A stretch of DNA of 64,000 bases from Xanthoparmelia taractica (Eukaryota > Ascomycota > Lecanoromycetes > Lecanorales > Parmeliaceae): contig MU853180.1 in assembly GCA_033085395.1 (NCBI GenBank), positions 62,001 to 126,000 of the forward strand. The letters are read 5' to 3'. The notes beneath the pieces were generated by a model that was not told the DNA's origin, searched no databases, and saw only the letters and a program-made list of their open reading frames with translations. Positions 22,901-34,427 of the stretch are shown here, in pieces. The number at the start of each line of letters is the position of its first letter. Position 1 is the first letter of the stretch. Made by a program: the position numbers and the translations under genes.

Positions 22901-25754
22901 TATGGGGTTCACCACTCTCGTGATCAGTTGCACAACACTCTGAGGTCTTCTCAGCCTGACCGATCTGCAGCATTTTCAGCGACGAAGAAAGTGCAAGGCC
23001 CAAAGTCTCCTGGTCTTCAAATTTGCGGAGATGGCTGATCACCCTCGCGTCTGTCTGCACGGGTATCCTTAGCCTTGGAGGACTACCTCCCTCTCGGCTG
23101 GGTGGCCTCGAGAAATCGTCTTTAGTGGAGTCTTCCATAATAGACTCCTCAGCAATTGTTGGCTGGCCTACCTCCGACCCATCTGAGGTAGAGTGACTGC
23201 TTCGTGGGCGTCCTTGGTTGCGAATGAGCTGCATAATCTGTTGAGCCTCGTTGAAGAAATCTGCTGTTGTGACAGAGGCTTTGCGTGATCCATAAGTAAT
23301 ATCTTGCACTGTGTTGAGAGCGACAGTAGCTAAAGCTCCAGCTACGATCTGTGTAGGAGGATCTATGATGGATGCTGCTTCCTGGTTGTTGGCTGAGACT
23401 TGAGCCGGCTGAGATAGATGGCCAGAACTCCTTACAGTCATGTTCTGGGCTGGAGAGTTCACTGGACTTGAGGCTGGCAATCTTGGTTGTCGTATTTGAC
23501 GCATAGCAAGGACTTCTGGGTCAGCGATCTGTTTGGTGGTTTCGTAGAGCGCATCTTTCCTCTTTCGGCCCGTGATAGAAACAGGCGGCGACTTGATTTC
23601 CAATTGCTGCCGAAGTTGTGCGATGTCCTTCTCCGTTTCGTCAGAGCTGCGAAGAGTTCTCCGGCGTTTCGGCGCTGGATCCTTTGCTGGAGAGTAGGGC
23701 AATCGTTTTCCTGTGCTACTTTGCAGGACATCTTGCCGTCCGGACTCGACATGATGATGGCGCTCCTTCGTGCCCTTTGACGGCGCAGTTTTTAGAACGT
23801 TTTTAGAATGTTTTCCTAATATGTCATCACCGTCATTTTTTCGGCAATTCGTTTCTTTGCTGCTTCTCACGTCTGCACCAGTGTAGCGATCAAGGCATGA
23901 TCGCTCAGCCCTAGAACGTCCGGGGTCCAATTGCGGTAATTCAGGAGTATCTGCGTCTTGCAAATGTGACCCTGGCCTTTCGTATGACGGGAATTTATGA
24001 TCATCTAGGTCGTTGCTTCCGAAACTAGAAATCCTCTGGTCGCTCTCAACACCTTTATCCTGTTGATGCTGGCTCCGTTGTAAGCGTCTCTTCGGCCCTG
24101 GTGAAGGAGAAGACCGTGCATTGGCACTCTCCGCGCATGAATCCTCTTGCGATTCCCGCTGCAGTGTCTCTTCAAATTTGCTCATACGCCGCGCCAATCT
24201 ATCGTTTGTGAATGTGTCGTACTTATCGAATAGCTTCAGGGGACTACCAGAGGATCTAGGCCTCTCATGGCTACCCGCGCTGTCGTCCTTTTGGTGTTTA
24301 GGAGTTTTCGGAGGAGAAGAGGGCGTGCTCGATTTGGTTTGTGAAAATCTCTCAGGCGGTTTGGGAGAGGGAATTACGTTGTTGGTGATGGACCTCTGAG
24401 ATTTCATACTCGGTCCATCCAGATCTTGCAATAATGATGGGCTCAGTGGACGTCTTTGGAATGATCCGTCATTAGAATAACCTCCTCGGTGCATGGTGAC
24501 GAAACCTCCGTTGGCAGCGTACGCATCTGTTCCCATGGACAGATCATCAGGAAGCGATTGACTCGTAAGCTCATCCAGTTGTCCAAGGAAGGGAGACCCA
24601 TCAGAGAGCTGAGAATCAGCGCATTTGGTCTCGTGGTCACTCGATCGAGAGCTAGGTATGTTCTGCTGCTGCATCCGTAGCTTGTCCATTTGGGATTTGA
24701 GTCGCTGCATAGACATATCGATCGCCGCGTATTCGACACGCCCATCCACGGTATTTTGTCGAGAGACAAAGAAAGGGCTGATGTACTCATCACTGGCCTT
24801 GTCCGGAGCACTGGAGATTCTGCTGTGATTCGCACCGTTTAATTCAGACCGAAGACTTGTCCCGTCGAAGGCTCCCAGTTGAGGAGGAGTCGGAGCAGTA
24901 GGTAAAGCGGGTAGTCTGCCCGGATTCTCCTCGGACACTAGCATTGTCCCACAAGGCCCAACATTTGCATTGGAGACCCTTTCCGCTCTTTTGCCAGTGG
25001 TTGGAGGAAGCTCAATCTCCTGCGGAACCAGGCATCTCGAATCCTCCTTTCCCGAAAGCTCTGACCGTGGCGACAGAGTCAATGCGAGCTTCTTAGGGTC
25101 GCCGTCAGGAGTGTTTGAATTTTGGCGGGCAATTGCGGGATATGGTGGAGGGCTTGACGGAAGGTCTTCTTGCTTCGACGGCTTCTTCTTCACCATTGCA
25201 GGTTTTGTCTTTTGCTTTGAGCCGATTGTGGGTGGTCTGAATACACTCTCCAAACCAATGGGACTGAACAGGTCTCCCTTTCCCATATTTTCCTTGAGGA
25301 CCCTCCTTTTCCAATCCGGTGTAGCTTGACCATCAATATTCTTTGCCGGTGAGGCTTTCACTTGAACGGTATCTTGTGGTACTGTCGGCGTCGATCCTGC
25401 AGAGACATACCGCCCAAATGCTTTTCTTGGCGCAGTCTTTGGCTCCAGCGACTTGACCTGTCCACTGGGCATCCGGTTGCGCGAAACATTGAGGTGGGAT
25501 GACGTTTTCTCCCTCAATGCAGCCTCATTGCTGTTTGCTCTTCGCAACGAGGGACCAAGTCCGTCTTCTTTACCACTAGCTATTGACAGGTTCGACGCCG
25601 AACGAGGCTTGTAGCGGGGAATGCGGCTTTGCGAGCCATTGCTATTTGGACTCGGCGGATCTCTCAAAACTGAGGTCTGCTTGCTTGAGTCTGAGCGAGG
25701 AGAAGAAGGTTGCGACACCCAGTCCTCAGACAACGAGTCGAGCCATTGATCCAT
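19966..25754 (-). CDS. cdc11 (snaD/NUD1-like): SIN/MEN scaffold, Cdc11/Nud1/SnaD family (LRR)
   Basis: Spindle-pole-body scaffold that recruits septation-initiation or mitotic-exit kinases. Exons are 25754-21097, 21050-20959 and 20903-19966. Introns of 46 bp (GTACGT..ATAG) and 55 bp (GTAAGC..TTAG) join AFNLDQLASLRTCDL to SYNDLETLNI. The product is 1895 aa. It starts MDQWLDSLSEDWVSQPSSPR, the family's typical N-terminus. About 1,350 residues of Ser/Pro-rich disordered sequence with many SP/TP sites follow. The C-terminal LRR array has repeats such as IEELDVSNNKIGELNGI, LQYMNVSENNLQSVKGF and LISLSLRGNTLRAVDF, then a C-terminal cap (YEMLVINGCKALGRLDGLEV). A SLGSxW-like coiled-coil segment was not looked for in detail. 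The family call is strong from the start motif plus domain order. Confidence 0.92.
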
Positions 25755-26415
25755 GGTGTGGGCGCCGCTCGGAGTTCGCTTCGTGTTACCAACGGTCGTC
25801 GCACTCTTGTAGGCGGAAAGCCTGATACTAAGATATCAAGTAATCATAGTTTAAACATACTGCAAACGCTGCTGTTGTTAGTAGGTCTCCGTTCCGGTCG
25901 AGAGTCGTTTGCCATTGCCATGACACGCGGGGCAGATTATTGATCGCGCTTGCGATTGTATCTCGAACTTCCAAGACAGGATTAGCGCAGGTCGTTGGCA
26001 CGGCGACCATGCACAGATGTTCGCACGGAGTTCCCTTCACACACTTCGTTCTTCCCTCCTTTCCTTTATAACATCAGTCAGAAGCGTCCACAGAGAAGAT
26101 TGTGGCACAGATTGTGCTTATACTGGTACAATTCAGGATAATGAACCCAATAATAATGCATTGCGATTGCGACCATTTCATTCGTGCGCGAAGTTTGCGG
26201 CTGTCTTCCCTCGTTCCGCTAAAGATGACTCAAACCTCAAACACCCAAAAGTGCTATGCATACAGCGACTCCGCCTCCATTCTTGTTCAAATTGCCAAAA
26301 CAATCCACTCCCATACTCTGAGATTCCTCGCACACCTCATAGTATCAAAAGACTCGTCCTACACCGAATCCTTCCTCTACTGCGTCTCACCATAGCAAAA
26401 CACCCTACCACTACC
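25755..26415. other. Divergent intergenic region
   Basis: 661 bp between the SIN scaffold ATG (-) and the small plus-strand gene. A frame runs upstream of the 26416 ATG to 26017, but its composition looks non-coding. Probably two promoters; no element can be named. Confidence 0.4.
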
Positions 26416-26811
26416 ATGCCACGCACCCTCACCCCAATCAGTCAAGACGCCATCACTGACTGGAACGGCATCATCCTCTCTTCCCAGGCAGTCCGCCACC
26501 TCTTCCCCTCCTGCGTCGTCCGCGTCGTCATACAAAATCCCAAAACTGAGTGCGCTGAGGCCGTCTACTTTGAGATCACCAAAATCAAAGACGGCACGTT
26601 CTGGGCGATCGCTCGAGACACGTACAGGATGTCGGATTGGATTGGACTGGAGGAAGGCCAGCAGATGACATTTAGGAAGGAACATATAAATGAGATACCT
26701 ATAGAATGGCAGCCGAAGGCGTATCAAAAGGCCGTGAGAGGGTTGGCGGCACAGGCGAAGGGGAGAGGAACAGGGTATGCTATTACTGGGTGTAGAGGGA
26801 CGGCCGTCTAA
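26416..26811 (+). CDS. Small protein of unknown function (131 aa)
   Basis: A single exon starting MPRTLTPISQDAITDWNGII. The ATG at 26416 is preferred over the frame's first ATG at 26017 because the preceding 130 codons look non-coding while the sequence from here is regular. The middle has a compact alpha/beta pattern: CVVRVVIQNPKTECAEAVYF, EITKIKDGTFWAIARDTYR, then EGQQMTFRKEHINEIPIEWQ. The order 'EITxIKDGTFWAxxxD...GxxMTFxxEHIxEI.W' vaguely resembles bacterial DUF2314-type small domains, but I would not assign it. The tail is Gly/Arg-rich. No signal peptide or membrane helix is present. Confidence 0.6.
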   Translation: MPRTLTPISQDAITDWNGIILSSQAVRHLFPSCVVRVVIQNPKTECAEAVYFEITKIKDGTFWAIARDTYRMSDWIGLEEGQQMTFRKEHINEIPIEWQPKAYQKAVRGLAAQAKGRGTGYAITGCRGTAV

Positions 26812-27899
26812 ATGAGAAAACCCGAATGAACCAATTGTGTTACGGCTATGCCTTAAGTATGCTCCACCTGTATCCCAAGTAGATCGAGCCTCAATGGACT
26901 GCACAGCCAACGAGGTTTCAATGCTGAAAACAGGCATAGCATCATTGAGAACAGACCCATGTATTTCTACTGCTGCGCAAGAATTGGGAACCAGGCGAGG
27001 CACATACCTTCTCTTCATGAAAGCACTACGCTGAATGGACTTGGTGCTATACAAAATTCCACTAGGGAGCACAAGCACCTCCAGTTCATCCACCTCGTGA
27101 AGTAATCAATAAAACTTGCGAGCCTTACTTTGATACCAGCTTCGTGGGCAGGTGATCATTAGAGGCTTTCTCACTAGCAACCCATGATGCCTCCCTTTTT
27201 TTCCTCGCCAGCGATGTAAACTTGATTGACCTTCAAAAGTCGTGCGTAGAGGGGGTATAGTTGCAAAGTTTTAGAAGAGAATGATACTCAAAGAAGAAGC
27301 ATTTTCTGAATTATAACCTTTGTAGCATCTCTCTATAGCCATTTCGGTGCTACTATTGTGTTTTTAGGACACATGATGCTTCAAACATTTATGAACTATG
27401 GTAATATAACGAGCGTGATGAAGGCACAAAAGGAGTGGAAGGCCTTGATATCTTTTGAGAAGTTGTTTTTCTTGCAACTTAAGACCAACGCGCCAAGACG
27501 GGGATAAGGTGTTCTGTCGGGTTTTAGGGCTTGCATCAGGCGGATTGAACAGCCGACGAATCAACACTGCCAGGAAACATTATTGATCGACTCCGAAACG
27601 CCAACTTGCCCCTGCTGCGCAAATGCTTCGGTCTCCGGAGAAGGTATATCATTGTGGCCTTTGATTCTCCCTCAGTTATCATTTGAGATGGATCAAGCCG
27701 GTCATTCCCTCAACGCTTCGTCCTGATGCTGTCGCCCGCGTGGAGACGATGCAAGGGAGGGAAGGTGCGGCATCCTTGCCATCTATGACGAAAGTCCTGT
27801 TTGCTCCCTTATCCTCACCACCACAATCATGACATCTGGACCTAAAACACAAGAATTCAACGGCATTGTCATGAGAGGCTGATATCGGCCGACATACAT
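26812..27899. other. Intergenic region upstream of the TBC gene
   Basis: About 1.1 kb with no supported gene. The frames at 26377-27093 (-), 27364-27567 (-) and 27679-27921 (-) look like chance or shadow frames. Part of this must be the TBC gene promoter and leader. Confidence 0.4.
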
Positions 27900-30800
27900 A
27901 TGGCAGGCTCCAGTAATGCAAATAACCTCGAGCGGTCCACCTCCCAGACCTCTACAGCTCCACCCAGGTCTGCTACTGTCAGGACACGCTCACGAAAACA
28001 ATCCCTGGTCACGCCAACGTCAGCCAAGACGCTCGAGTCCTTCCCTTCGCTGTCCCCGGACTTATCGCCCAGCGCTTTGAAGCAAGACAAGCAGCTTGTT
28101 GCTAGTCCGGAGCCCAAGTCCCCAGATGAAATTCCTCGTAGGTCATCCAAGACCAGCCCGTCTATTGTGGAATCCCTCATCACAAGCACTCCCTCATTCC
28201 GAGGTCGCTCAGCGCTTTTCGAAGACTCGCCTAAAAGCCCTCCCAATGAGATCCCTGGCGCCCTTCATCACGCCAGCGATGATCACGTACGCAAGCTTAT
28301 CAAGAAAACCGGTGCTGTCGCGTTGGTCAGACAGCTTGCAGAGGACTTGGCTGTACGCGATGCTGAAATGACGACACTCAGACGACGGGCAGAAGAGCGA
28401 GAAAGGGAGCTCAAGAAAATGTTAAGGGAGGTGGAGGTGTCCAACCTCGATATCGAGACTAGACTGCATCGTCTCGAGCATGTTGCTGACAGTAAGATCA
28501 AACTGCAAGATCCGCCTCTAAGAGCAGATGGGAAGAAGTCGGGGCGAGTGAACGGAAATGATAGAACGCCTGGTGTCACGAATGGCATCGATGAGATGAT
28601 GGGAGAGGCAATGCAGGATGATGTGGGCCCAAACACTGAGTTGGACAAGGGATTTTTGGACTCGCTGGACGAGGCCGATAAGCAAGCTACGTTGAGGGCT
28701 CGAAGCACATTTTCCAAAGAGTCTGATGGGCGGTCCACAGTGTCGAGTATGGACTCGGGTCGGCCAAATAGCACCCTGAGGGGTTGGAAGGACTATCTCT
28801 GGAGTGCAAATACTACAAGTCGAAAAACAAGTCAAGCGAGCAGCATCCTAAGTGACTACAATGGAGGTGGAGAAGATACTACCCGAGGTCGAGGCCTCAG
28901 TGGAAGCAATGCTCGCAGAAAAGGTCTGGACGATGACCTTTTCCAGCCGCTTGCTCATGCTTCGACAACTCAAAGCTCGGACGCCAATCAATCACGAAAG
29001 TCGTCAAGTTCCGTTGCGTCCTGGACGATGAAGCTTTTTGGTGGGAATACTCAGGCTGGAAATGGCACAATAAGAGGGAGATCGGCTACCACTGGTGATA
29101 GACAATTAAAAACTGCCAAGAACGCATCGAACGCCTCAGGTCCAGCACCTACGTCAGCCAAGGCAGCGTTGATGAGAGTAAACACCACGGAACCCTCTGC
29201 TCGGTCCTCACGCAAAGCCATGCAACCCCTTACACTTGCACAAAGCAATTCCCCAAAAGGCGCTCCGCAGCCTTCACTCTCCCAGACGCCTGTCAGTCCC
29301 AACGCCGTCAGTTCAGGTACGAATCTTGGTCCTGTCGAAATGGACACTATCCACCCGCCCGACTCCAAGCCTCCCACTTTAACACAGTTCAACAATTACA
29401 AAGATAGCGCAGATCTTCTTACCGATAGATTCGGATTCATCTACGATCAGCGTCGCAGGAAAAGGGAAGCAGAGTCTACCAGAAGTCATGCTAGGGGGAA
29501 ATCGAATGCTAGCGCGAACGTGGAGCTACTCAGCAGTGCTCTGGAATCCTTAAAAACCAAAGATCCCGATCAAATGTCTCAAAAATCGAAGACCAACTCT
29601 GTGCAGCGACCAGATACCCCAGCATCGATAGACGACAAGATGGATGAGAAACCAACCAAGCGGTGGCAGGATTACCTCAAAGTTGCAACATTCCCGACCG
29701 AGCTGCTTTCTCATACTCCATCGGCAAAGCCCGCCACAAAGGTCATAAGCGCGGGCAGCCCTGGTACTTTGAAACGGTCGCCAACTGTCAGTGATGCGCG
29801 AGGCTCGCTACCGTCCACAAGTCTCAACCCGGAACCTGAAATGTCGCCTGTCACGGCAGGAAACGCCGAAATGTCCAAAACACATCTCGGTCCCTCGACT
29901 GCCCTTGCTACGTCTTCCTCTTCCGAAGGGGAACCTGTCAAGCTTCTACTGGCGCAACTCACAGAACTTCATGACAGTCTGCAGCGCGAGAAGACCGTGA
30001 AATGGAATGGTTTCTTACGCAAGGTCCGAGCTGAGCGTAGAAAGGAGGGAGAGACAGCGGCAGGCTCTGATTCTCGTTCCAAACAAGCAGCCATGCCAGA
30101 GATACTTCTTACCGATGGAGAGTTAATCGGAGTCGCAGGCTTAGGCAACAAGGGCAAAGTCGGACGCGCCAAATGGAAGGAATTTAGGCAGCTCGTTCTG
30201 GCCGGCATCCCAGTCGCGTACCGCTCCAAGATCTGGGCCGAATGCAGCGGTGCCACAGCTCTTCGTGTCCCAGGTTACTATGACGACCTCGTCGCGAGCA
30301 AGACCGAAGATCCTGACATCGTCTCCCAAATCCAAGTGGACATCCACCGCACCTTAACTGATAATGTGTTCTTTCGCAACGGTCCCGGTGTTACCAAGCT
30401 AAACGAAGTCCTCCTCGCATACTCCCGGCGCAATCCACAGGTTGGCTATTGTCAAGGCATGAATCTGATCACGGCCTCACTTTTACTTGTCATGCCTACA
30501 GCCGAAGACGCTTTTTGGTTGCTCACTACCATCATTGAGAATGTCCTCCCCCAACACTACTACGACCATTCACTACTGGCCTCCCGCGCAGACCAGCAAG
30601 TCCTGCGCCAATATGTGGCCGAAGTCCTACCCAAGCTGTCCGCACATTTGGATGAGTTAGGGATCGAACTGGAAGCGTTAACCTTTCAATGGTTTCTCTC
30701 GGTCTTCACAGACTGTCTTTCCGCCGAGGCGCTTTTCCGTGTTTGGGATGTCATTTTCTGCTTCAACGATGGCAGCACGTTTCTCTTCCAAGTTGCCCTA

Positions 30801-31124
30801 GCCTTGCTCAAGTTGAATGAGCCCCAGTTACTATTGTGTGATAGTGCCGCCAGTCTCTACGGCTATATCGGGAATGAAATGACAGATCATGCGATCAGTA
30901 TTGACGGGCTCATAGGAGCTAGTGAGGCATTGAAAAAGGTAGTCCAGAGAAGTGAAGTCGAAGAAAGACGATATAAGGCTGTCGAAGAGGAGAGGGATAG
31001 GGAAAGGGGGAGGACGAGGGGAAGTAGCGGCGCCAGTGAGGCGGTCAGCAATGGGACCAGTGGAGCGCAGCTGAGTATTCAGGAGCCTATGCCGTTTTTT
31101 GAAGGAGATGAGACAAGCAAGTGA
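27900..31124 (+). CDS. TBC-domain Rab GTPase-activating protein
   Basis: Stimulates GTP hydrolysis by a Rab GTPase. Single exon, 1074 aa. A Ser/Thr-rich disordered first 700 residues contains a short coiled coil (about 145-195, AEMTTLRRRAEERERELKKM). The TBC domain spans about 755-1010. Catalytic fingers are visible: the arginine in IQVDIHRTLTDN (about 811-822) and the glutamine in YCQGMN (about 850-855). Other TBC landmarks are AGIPVAYRSKIW, LTFQWFLSVFTDCL and RVWDVIFCFN. The C-terminal tail is Arg/Glu-rich. The arrangement is like fungal Msb3/Msb4-type GAPs, but the target Rab cannot be read from the sequence. The start is the first ATG of the frame (MAGSSNANNL). Confidence 0.92.
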   Translation: MAGSSNANNLERSTSQTSTAPPRSATVRTRSRKQSLVTPTSAKTLESFPSLSPDLSPSALKQDKQLVASPEPKSPDEIPRRSSKTSPSIVESLITSTPSFRGRSALFEDSPKSPPNEIPGALHHASDDHVRKLIKKTGAVALVRQLAEDLAVRDAEMTTLRRRAEERERELKKMLREVEVSNLDIETRLHRLEHVADSKIKLQDPPLRADGKKSGRVNGNDRTPGVTNGIDEMMGEAMQDDVGPNTELDKGFLDSLDEADKQATLRARSTFSKESDGRSTVSSMDSGRPNSTLRGWKDYLWSANTTSRKTSQASSILSDYNGGGEDTTRGRGLSGSNARRKGLDDDLFQPLAHASTTQSSDANQSRKSSSSVASWTMKLFGGNTQAGNGTIRGRSATTGDRQLKTAKNASNASGPAPTSAKAALMRVNTTEPSARSSRKAMQPLTLAQSNSPKGAPQPSLSQTPVSPNAVSSGTNLGPVEMDTIHPPDSKPPTLTQFNNYKDSADLLTDRFGFIYDQRRRKREAESTRSHARGKSNASANVELLSSALESLKTKDPDQMSQKSKTNSVQRPDTPASIDDKMDEKPTKRWQDYLKVATFPTELLSHTPSAKPATKVISAGSPGTLKRSPTVSDARGSLPSTSLNPEPEMSPVTAGNAEMSKTHLGPSTALATSSSSEGEPVKLLLAQLTELHDSLQREKTVKWNGFLRKVRAERRKEGETAAGSDSRSKQAAMPEILLTDGELIGVAGLGNKGKVGRAKWKEFRQLVLAGIPVAYRSKIWAECSGATALRVPGYYDDLVASKTEDPDIVSQIQVDIHRTLTDNVFFRNGPGVTKLNEVLLAYSRRNPQVGYCQGMNLITASLLLVMPTAEDAFWLLTTIIENVLPQHYYDHSLLASRADQQVLRQYVAEVLPKLSAHLDELGIELEALTFQWFLSVFTDCLSAEALFRVWDVIFCFNDGSTFLFQVALALLKLNEPQLLLCDSAASLYGYIGNEMTDHAISIDGLIGASEALKKVVQRSEVEERRYKAVEEERDRERGRTRGSSGASEAVSNGTSGAQLSIQEPMPFFEGDETSK

Positions 31125-31493
31125 TGAATGGTCCAGGTCTCTTCCGTTGGCTAGAAATGATACCCATAGCATAGAACGATCAATCCAGTATTCCTTTGCC
31201 CTTAATGTTCAGAAATCATGCTTTGACATTGACACAGCAACACAGTTCCAATCGGGCCATGAGCTGTACGGCGTTTTTCTATTTCCATGAGGAGTCTCTG
31301 CTCTGACCTTCAGGTACAGTTAGAATGTCAAAGGGTTCACCCACGCGGTCACCTAGCCCTAAGGTAGTGCAGCCCTAAGGTAACTTAGCCGGATCTAGGA
31401 CCGCTTAGGGTGAACCCTTCTCCCCGTAGCTTCCTCCGCTTCCTCTGTTCAAAAGCCACCCCCCTCCAGTCTCCAACCTAGGCATCAACAACG
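31125..31493. promoter_or_regulatory. Intergenic region with 12-bp perfect inverted repeat
   Basis: The 369 bp between the TBC stop and the SDR start. AAGGGTTCACCC (31331-31342) and its exact reverse complement GGGTGAACCCTT (31408-31419) flank 65 bp. The match extends weakly inward (GCGGTC..CCTAG). Between them GCCCTAAGGTA occurs twice. It could be a tiny MITE-like hairpin, a transcription-factor palindrome or a terminator hairpin. No target duplication was seen. Confidence 0.55.
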
Positions 31494-32597
31494 ATGCCGT
31501 CCGACGAGGACGAACGGCTCATCGCCGCCCTCAGGAACCCTAGCATGGCATCCGTCTCCAAATCCCGCCTCCAAGCCCTCAGCGAGCAGCTTGTCGTCAA
31601 GCCCGCCGACCCCGGCACCTTTGAAGACATACCAAAGATACGCCGCATAGCGGGGGACTCTACCGGACCGTACGTTCCCCCATCCTTACTCAATCTATTC
31701 TCCCCCTCTTGCCAATTTATCGATTGAAAGGAGCGGGCGCTAACACGGAACACGACCGTTGGCAGTCGAGTAAAAGACAAAGTCATAATCATCACCGGCG
31801 CCAACTCCCCCCTCGGCATCGGCCGCGCCACCGCCCACCAATACGCCCACAACGGCGCCCGCGCCCTCTACATCTGCGACGCCAACGACGCCCACCTCCC
31901 CACCCACGCCCGCGAACTGCAATCCCTATACCCGTGCGTAGCCGTGCACGCGCGCTGCTTCGACGCCGGCGACGAAAGCGCCGTCAAAGGCGTCGTGGAC
32001 GAATGCATGGCTACGTACGGACGGCTGGACATCTTTTTCGCCAACGCGGGGGTGTCGGGCTCGAATCGGTATTTTGGGGATGTAGGAGCTGAGGAATTCA
32101 TGCGGACGATGCGCACGAATGTGCTGGGCGTGTTCGTCGCGATCAAGTATGCCGCCGCGGCCATGATGAAGACGTCGTCGTCGTCATCGGAAGGGAAGAA
32201 ATTCCCCAGCGGCAGCATCATAGCCACGGGTTCCGTGGCCGGCCTCCGCAGCAACGCCGGCGCGACCGATTACTCCGCCTCCAAAGCCGCCGTGCGCAGT
32301 CTCGTACAAACAACTGCATTCCAGCTCACCGGCACGGGCGTGCGCGTGAATGCGATTTTGCCCGGTTTGATCGAGACGGGGATGACGGCGCCGCTGTTTT
32401 CGATGGCGAGGGCGCGGGGAACGGAGGGTAAGGTGGGGCAGTTGAATCCGATGCGGAGGGGCGCTGTGGCGGATGAGGTGGCGCGCGTGGCGCTGTTTTT
32501 GGGGAGTGACGAGGCGAGCTATGTTAATGGGCAGGCGTGGGCGGTGGATGGGGGGTTGAGTGCTGGGCATCCGTTTGTGAGGGGGAAGTTGGCTTAA
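31494..32597 (+). CDS. Short-chain dehydrogenase/reductase (SDR)
   Basis: NAD(P)-dependent oxidoreductase with unknown substrate. Exons 31494-31669 and 31766-32597 around a 96-bp intron (GTACGT..GGCAG, phase 2), 335 aa. The Rossmann glycine motif TGANSPLGIG lies at about 67-76. The NAG motif is in FFANAGVSG. The catalytic serine is probably in IIATGSVAGL (about 212), and Tyr/Lys in DYSASK (about 227-231). The C-terminal SDR signature is NGQAWAVDGGLSAGHP. A 60-residue N-terminal extension before the Rossmann fold is unusual for a classical 250-aa SDR. The gene is markedly GC-rich, which creates long antisense frames. The intron boundaries are supported by GPRVKDKVIIITG continuity. Confidence 0.9.
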
Positions 32598-33041
32598 GGG
32601 GGTAATGGATGGTGGGGATATGGATGGAGGGGGGTTATGGATGGGGGGGATATGACTCGTAGATTGTTGCTGGGAAAGGGGGGTTGAAGGGAGGGTGAAG
32701 GTGAGGTGGGGAGGCTGATGAGGGATTGGGGATATTGAAGGGTAGGAAGGGCGATGGGGCGCTGCGGAGGATAAAGAACGGTTGAGTTGCCGGGCGTAGG
32801 AACAACGGACTGGTCCACAAAGGATGAAGTCGGATTATCAAGCGAGGAGGCATTGAGGCGATTCCTGAAAGCAAATCTCAAAGGAAATTATAGATACGCT
32901 GAAAGTACAGGACATATCCCGATACCCAGCACGAAATCGTATTGATCATCAAAGCTCGAAGATCATGGATCCCGACAGGGTATATTCGGATACAAATGCA
33001 GCAACAACAGCACAGAGCTGATCCTGTCATCCAAGACTACT
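32598..33041. other. Convergent intergenic region
   Basis: About 440 bp between the SDR and BCD1 3' ends. The first 150 bp is G-rich and repetitive (GGATGG/GGGGGATATG units), and nothing coding is supported. Confidence 0.45.
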
Positions 33042-34427
33042 TTATAGCAAGCCAGCAACCCCCTTCAAATCCCTCCCCAAAACCTCCAGCAACCGCCCCT
33101 CATCCACCTCGCCGTCCTCCAACCCACCTGCCTTTCTCTCTTCAACAACATTCCCACCACCAAACCCACCAACCGCCCTTTCCTCACCCGCTGCTACCTC
33201 CTCAATCAACCTCTTCTCCTTCTTCGCCGCAGCAAAGAAATCCTCTTCGCTCACGTATCCCTCGGGCAATGTGCCATCTGCCCGATCGTTGTTGTTGTTG
33301 TTGTTGTTGTTGTTATGCAACACGTATATCGTCGGAAACTCCAGTACGATTCTGTTGGTCAGTGAGGTTGCGAGTTTAGCGTCTGGGGGGAGGGGTATTA
33401 GGACTGGGTGTTTTGAGGGGAGAGAAGGGTGGTGGAGGTGGAAGGTGAGATGGGCGCTTGGGGGTGGTTCTGGCGCTGGTAGGGGAGGAGGGTTGGATGA
33501 TTTTGGTAGAGAGGTTGAGGGTTGAAGCGCTTCTGAATCCAGATGGTCTGTGATAGCGAGCGTATTCGAGTTCTCTTCCTCTGCGTTGCGGTTTGCGTTG
33601 GCTTCTCCGTCCTCGCGTTTCCGCTTGCCCACGGAAGCCGTTGGGGTGGATCCATCAAGCTGTTCGGCTGCGGTAGAGTCATGGACAGGCACGTTCGATG
33701 AGTCAACCTCGGTGGAAGCAACAAGGTCTTTGTTTCTGTCGCTAGGTTTGCGTCGTTTCTTTGGGCGACTCGTGTCTAGATGTCTCAAATGGTCGTCGTA
33801 AGCGGTAGATATGCGTTGCGTTTCCCACAATTTGTCCAACGTCCTCTTTCCGTCAGGATGCACCCATTCGACAGTCCATTGGAGTGTCCGATTCCTGTTC
33901 AGCATTTGGGTCAGTAAAGCCTTCCTATTTCACCAGATTCTCTAACTTTTTACTGCAGATTGTCCCATTCTGCTTATTCCTCGTCATGCCCTTTGGTGCT
34001 TTCGTGACAATGACCCCGCATCTCTCAATTGCAGCATTGAATTGCGTTTCACCCTTCGCCGGCTGCTTGCTCCTCCTCCCTTCCTCCTCCAGCACGAAAC
34101 CTCTTGACAGAGCATTCTTCTCACCATAATCAAGTTCCCGCTCGATACTTGTGAGGTAGTTGTAATCGTGATCGATTCCCTTTGGCGTTGCAAGCTCCGA
34201 ACGCTTCATATACTTTGTCGGGTCTCTGACGCCGTTGCATTGGGCCCATTGTTTGTGGCGTTTGATGCAGGGAAGGGAGCAAGTGAGGACGAAGCAACGG
34301 GGACAGCGGTATTTGTGGGGGTGGACGTGGCTTGAAAGAGTGCATAGTCAGCGAAGATTGCCGTCTCAAAAATTGGGATAAGTACAGACCATATAGTGCA
34401 TAGAGAGCTCAGGAGTGGATCTGGCAT
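33042..34427 (-). CDS. BCD1: Box C/D snoRNP assembly factor, zf-HIT protein BCD1
   Basis: Needed for box C/D snoRNA stability and early snoRNP assembly in the nucleus. Three exons: 34427-34390, 34330-33947 and 33894-33042. Introns are 59 bp (GTCTGT..CAAG) and 52 bp (GTTAGA..ACAG). The product is 424 aa. Splicing rebuilds a complete HIT zinc finger at about residues 9-45: LCTICHVHPHKYRCPRCFV then LTCSLPCIKRHKQWAQC. The downstream family segment is DPTKYMKRSEL, DHDYNYLTSIERELD and NRTLQWTVEWVHPDG. The C-terminal half is low-complexity and includes nine asparagines from a (GTT)n tract on the plus strand (33288-33314). The donor GTCTGT is unusual but needed for the CxxC motif. High confidence from the intact finger. 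Confidence 0.9.

Noticed and set aside
26017..26415. N-terminal extension of the 131-aa protein to 264 aa
   Set aside because: The upstream codons are irregular and the ATG at 26416 starts the regular segment, so the shorter model is preferred.
31350..31385. CCCTAA units suggesting an internal telomere repeat
   Set aside because: Only two interrupted copies occur, separated by GGTAGTGCAG, so there is no array.
31740..32570. Antisense frames over the SDR gene
   Set aside because: Mirror frames from strong GC bias; the sense frame carries all SDR motifs.
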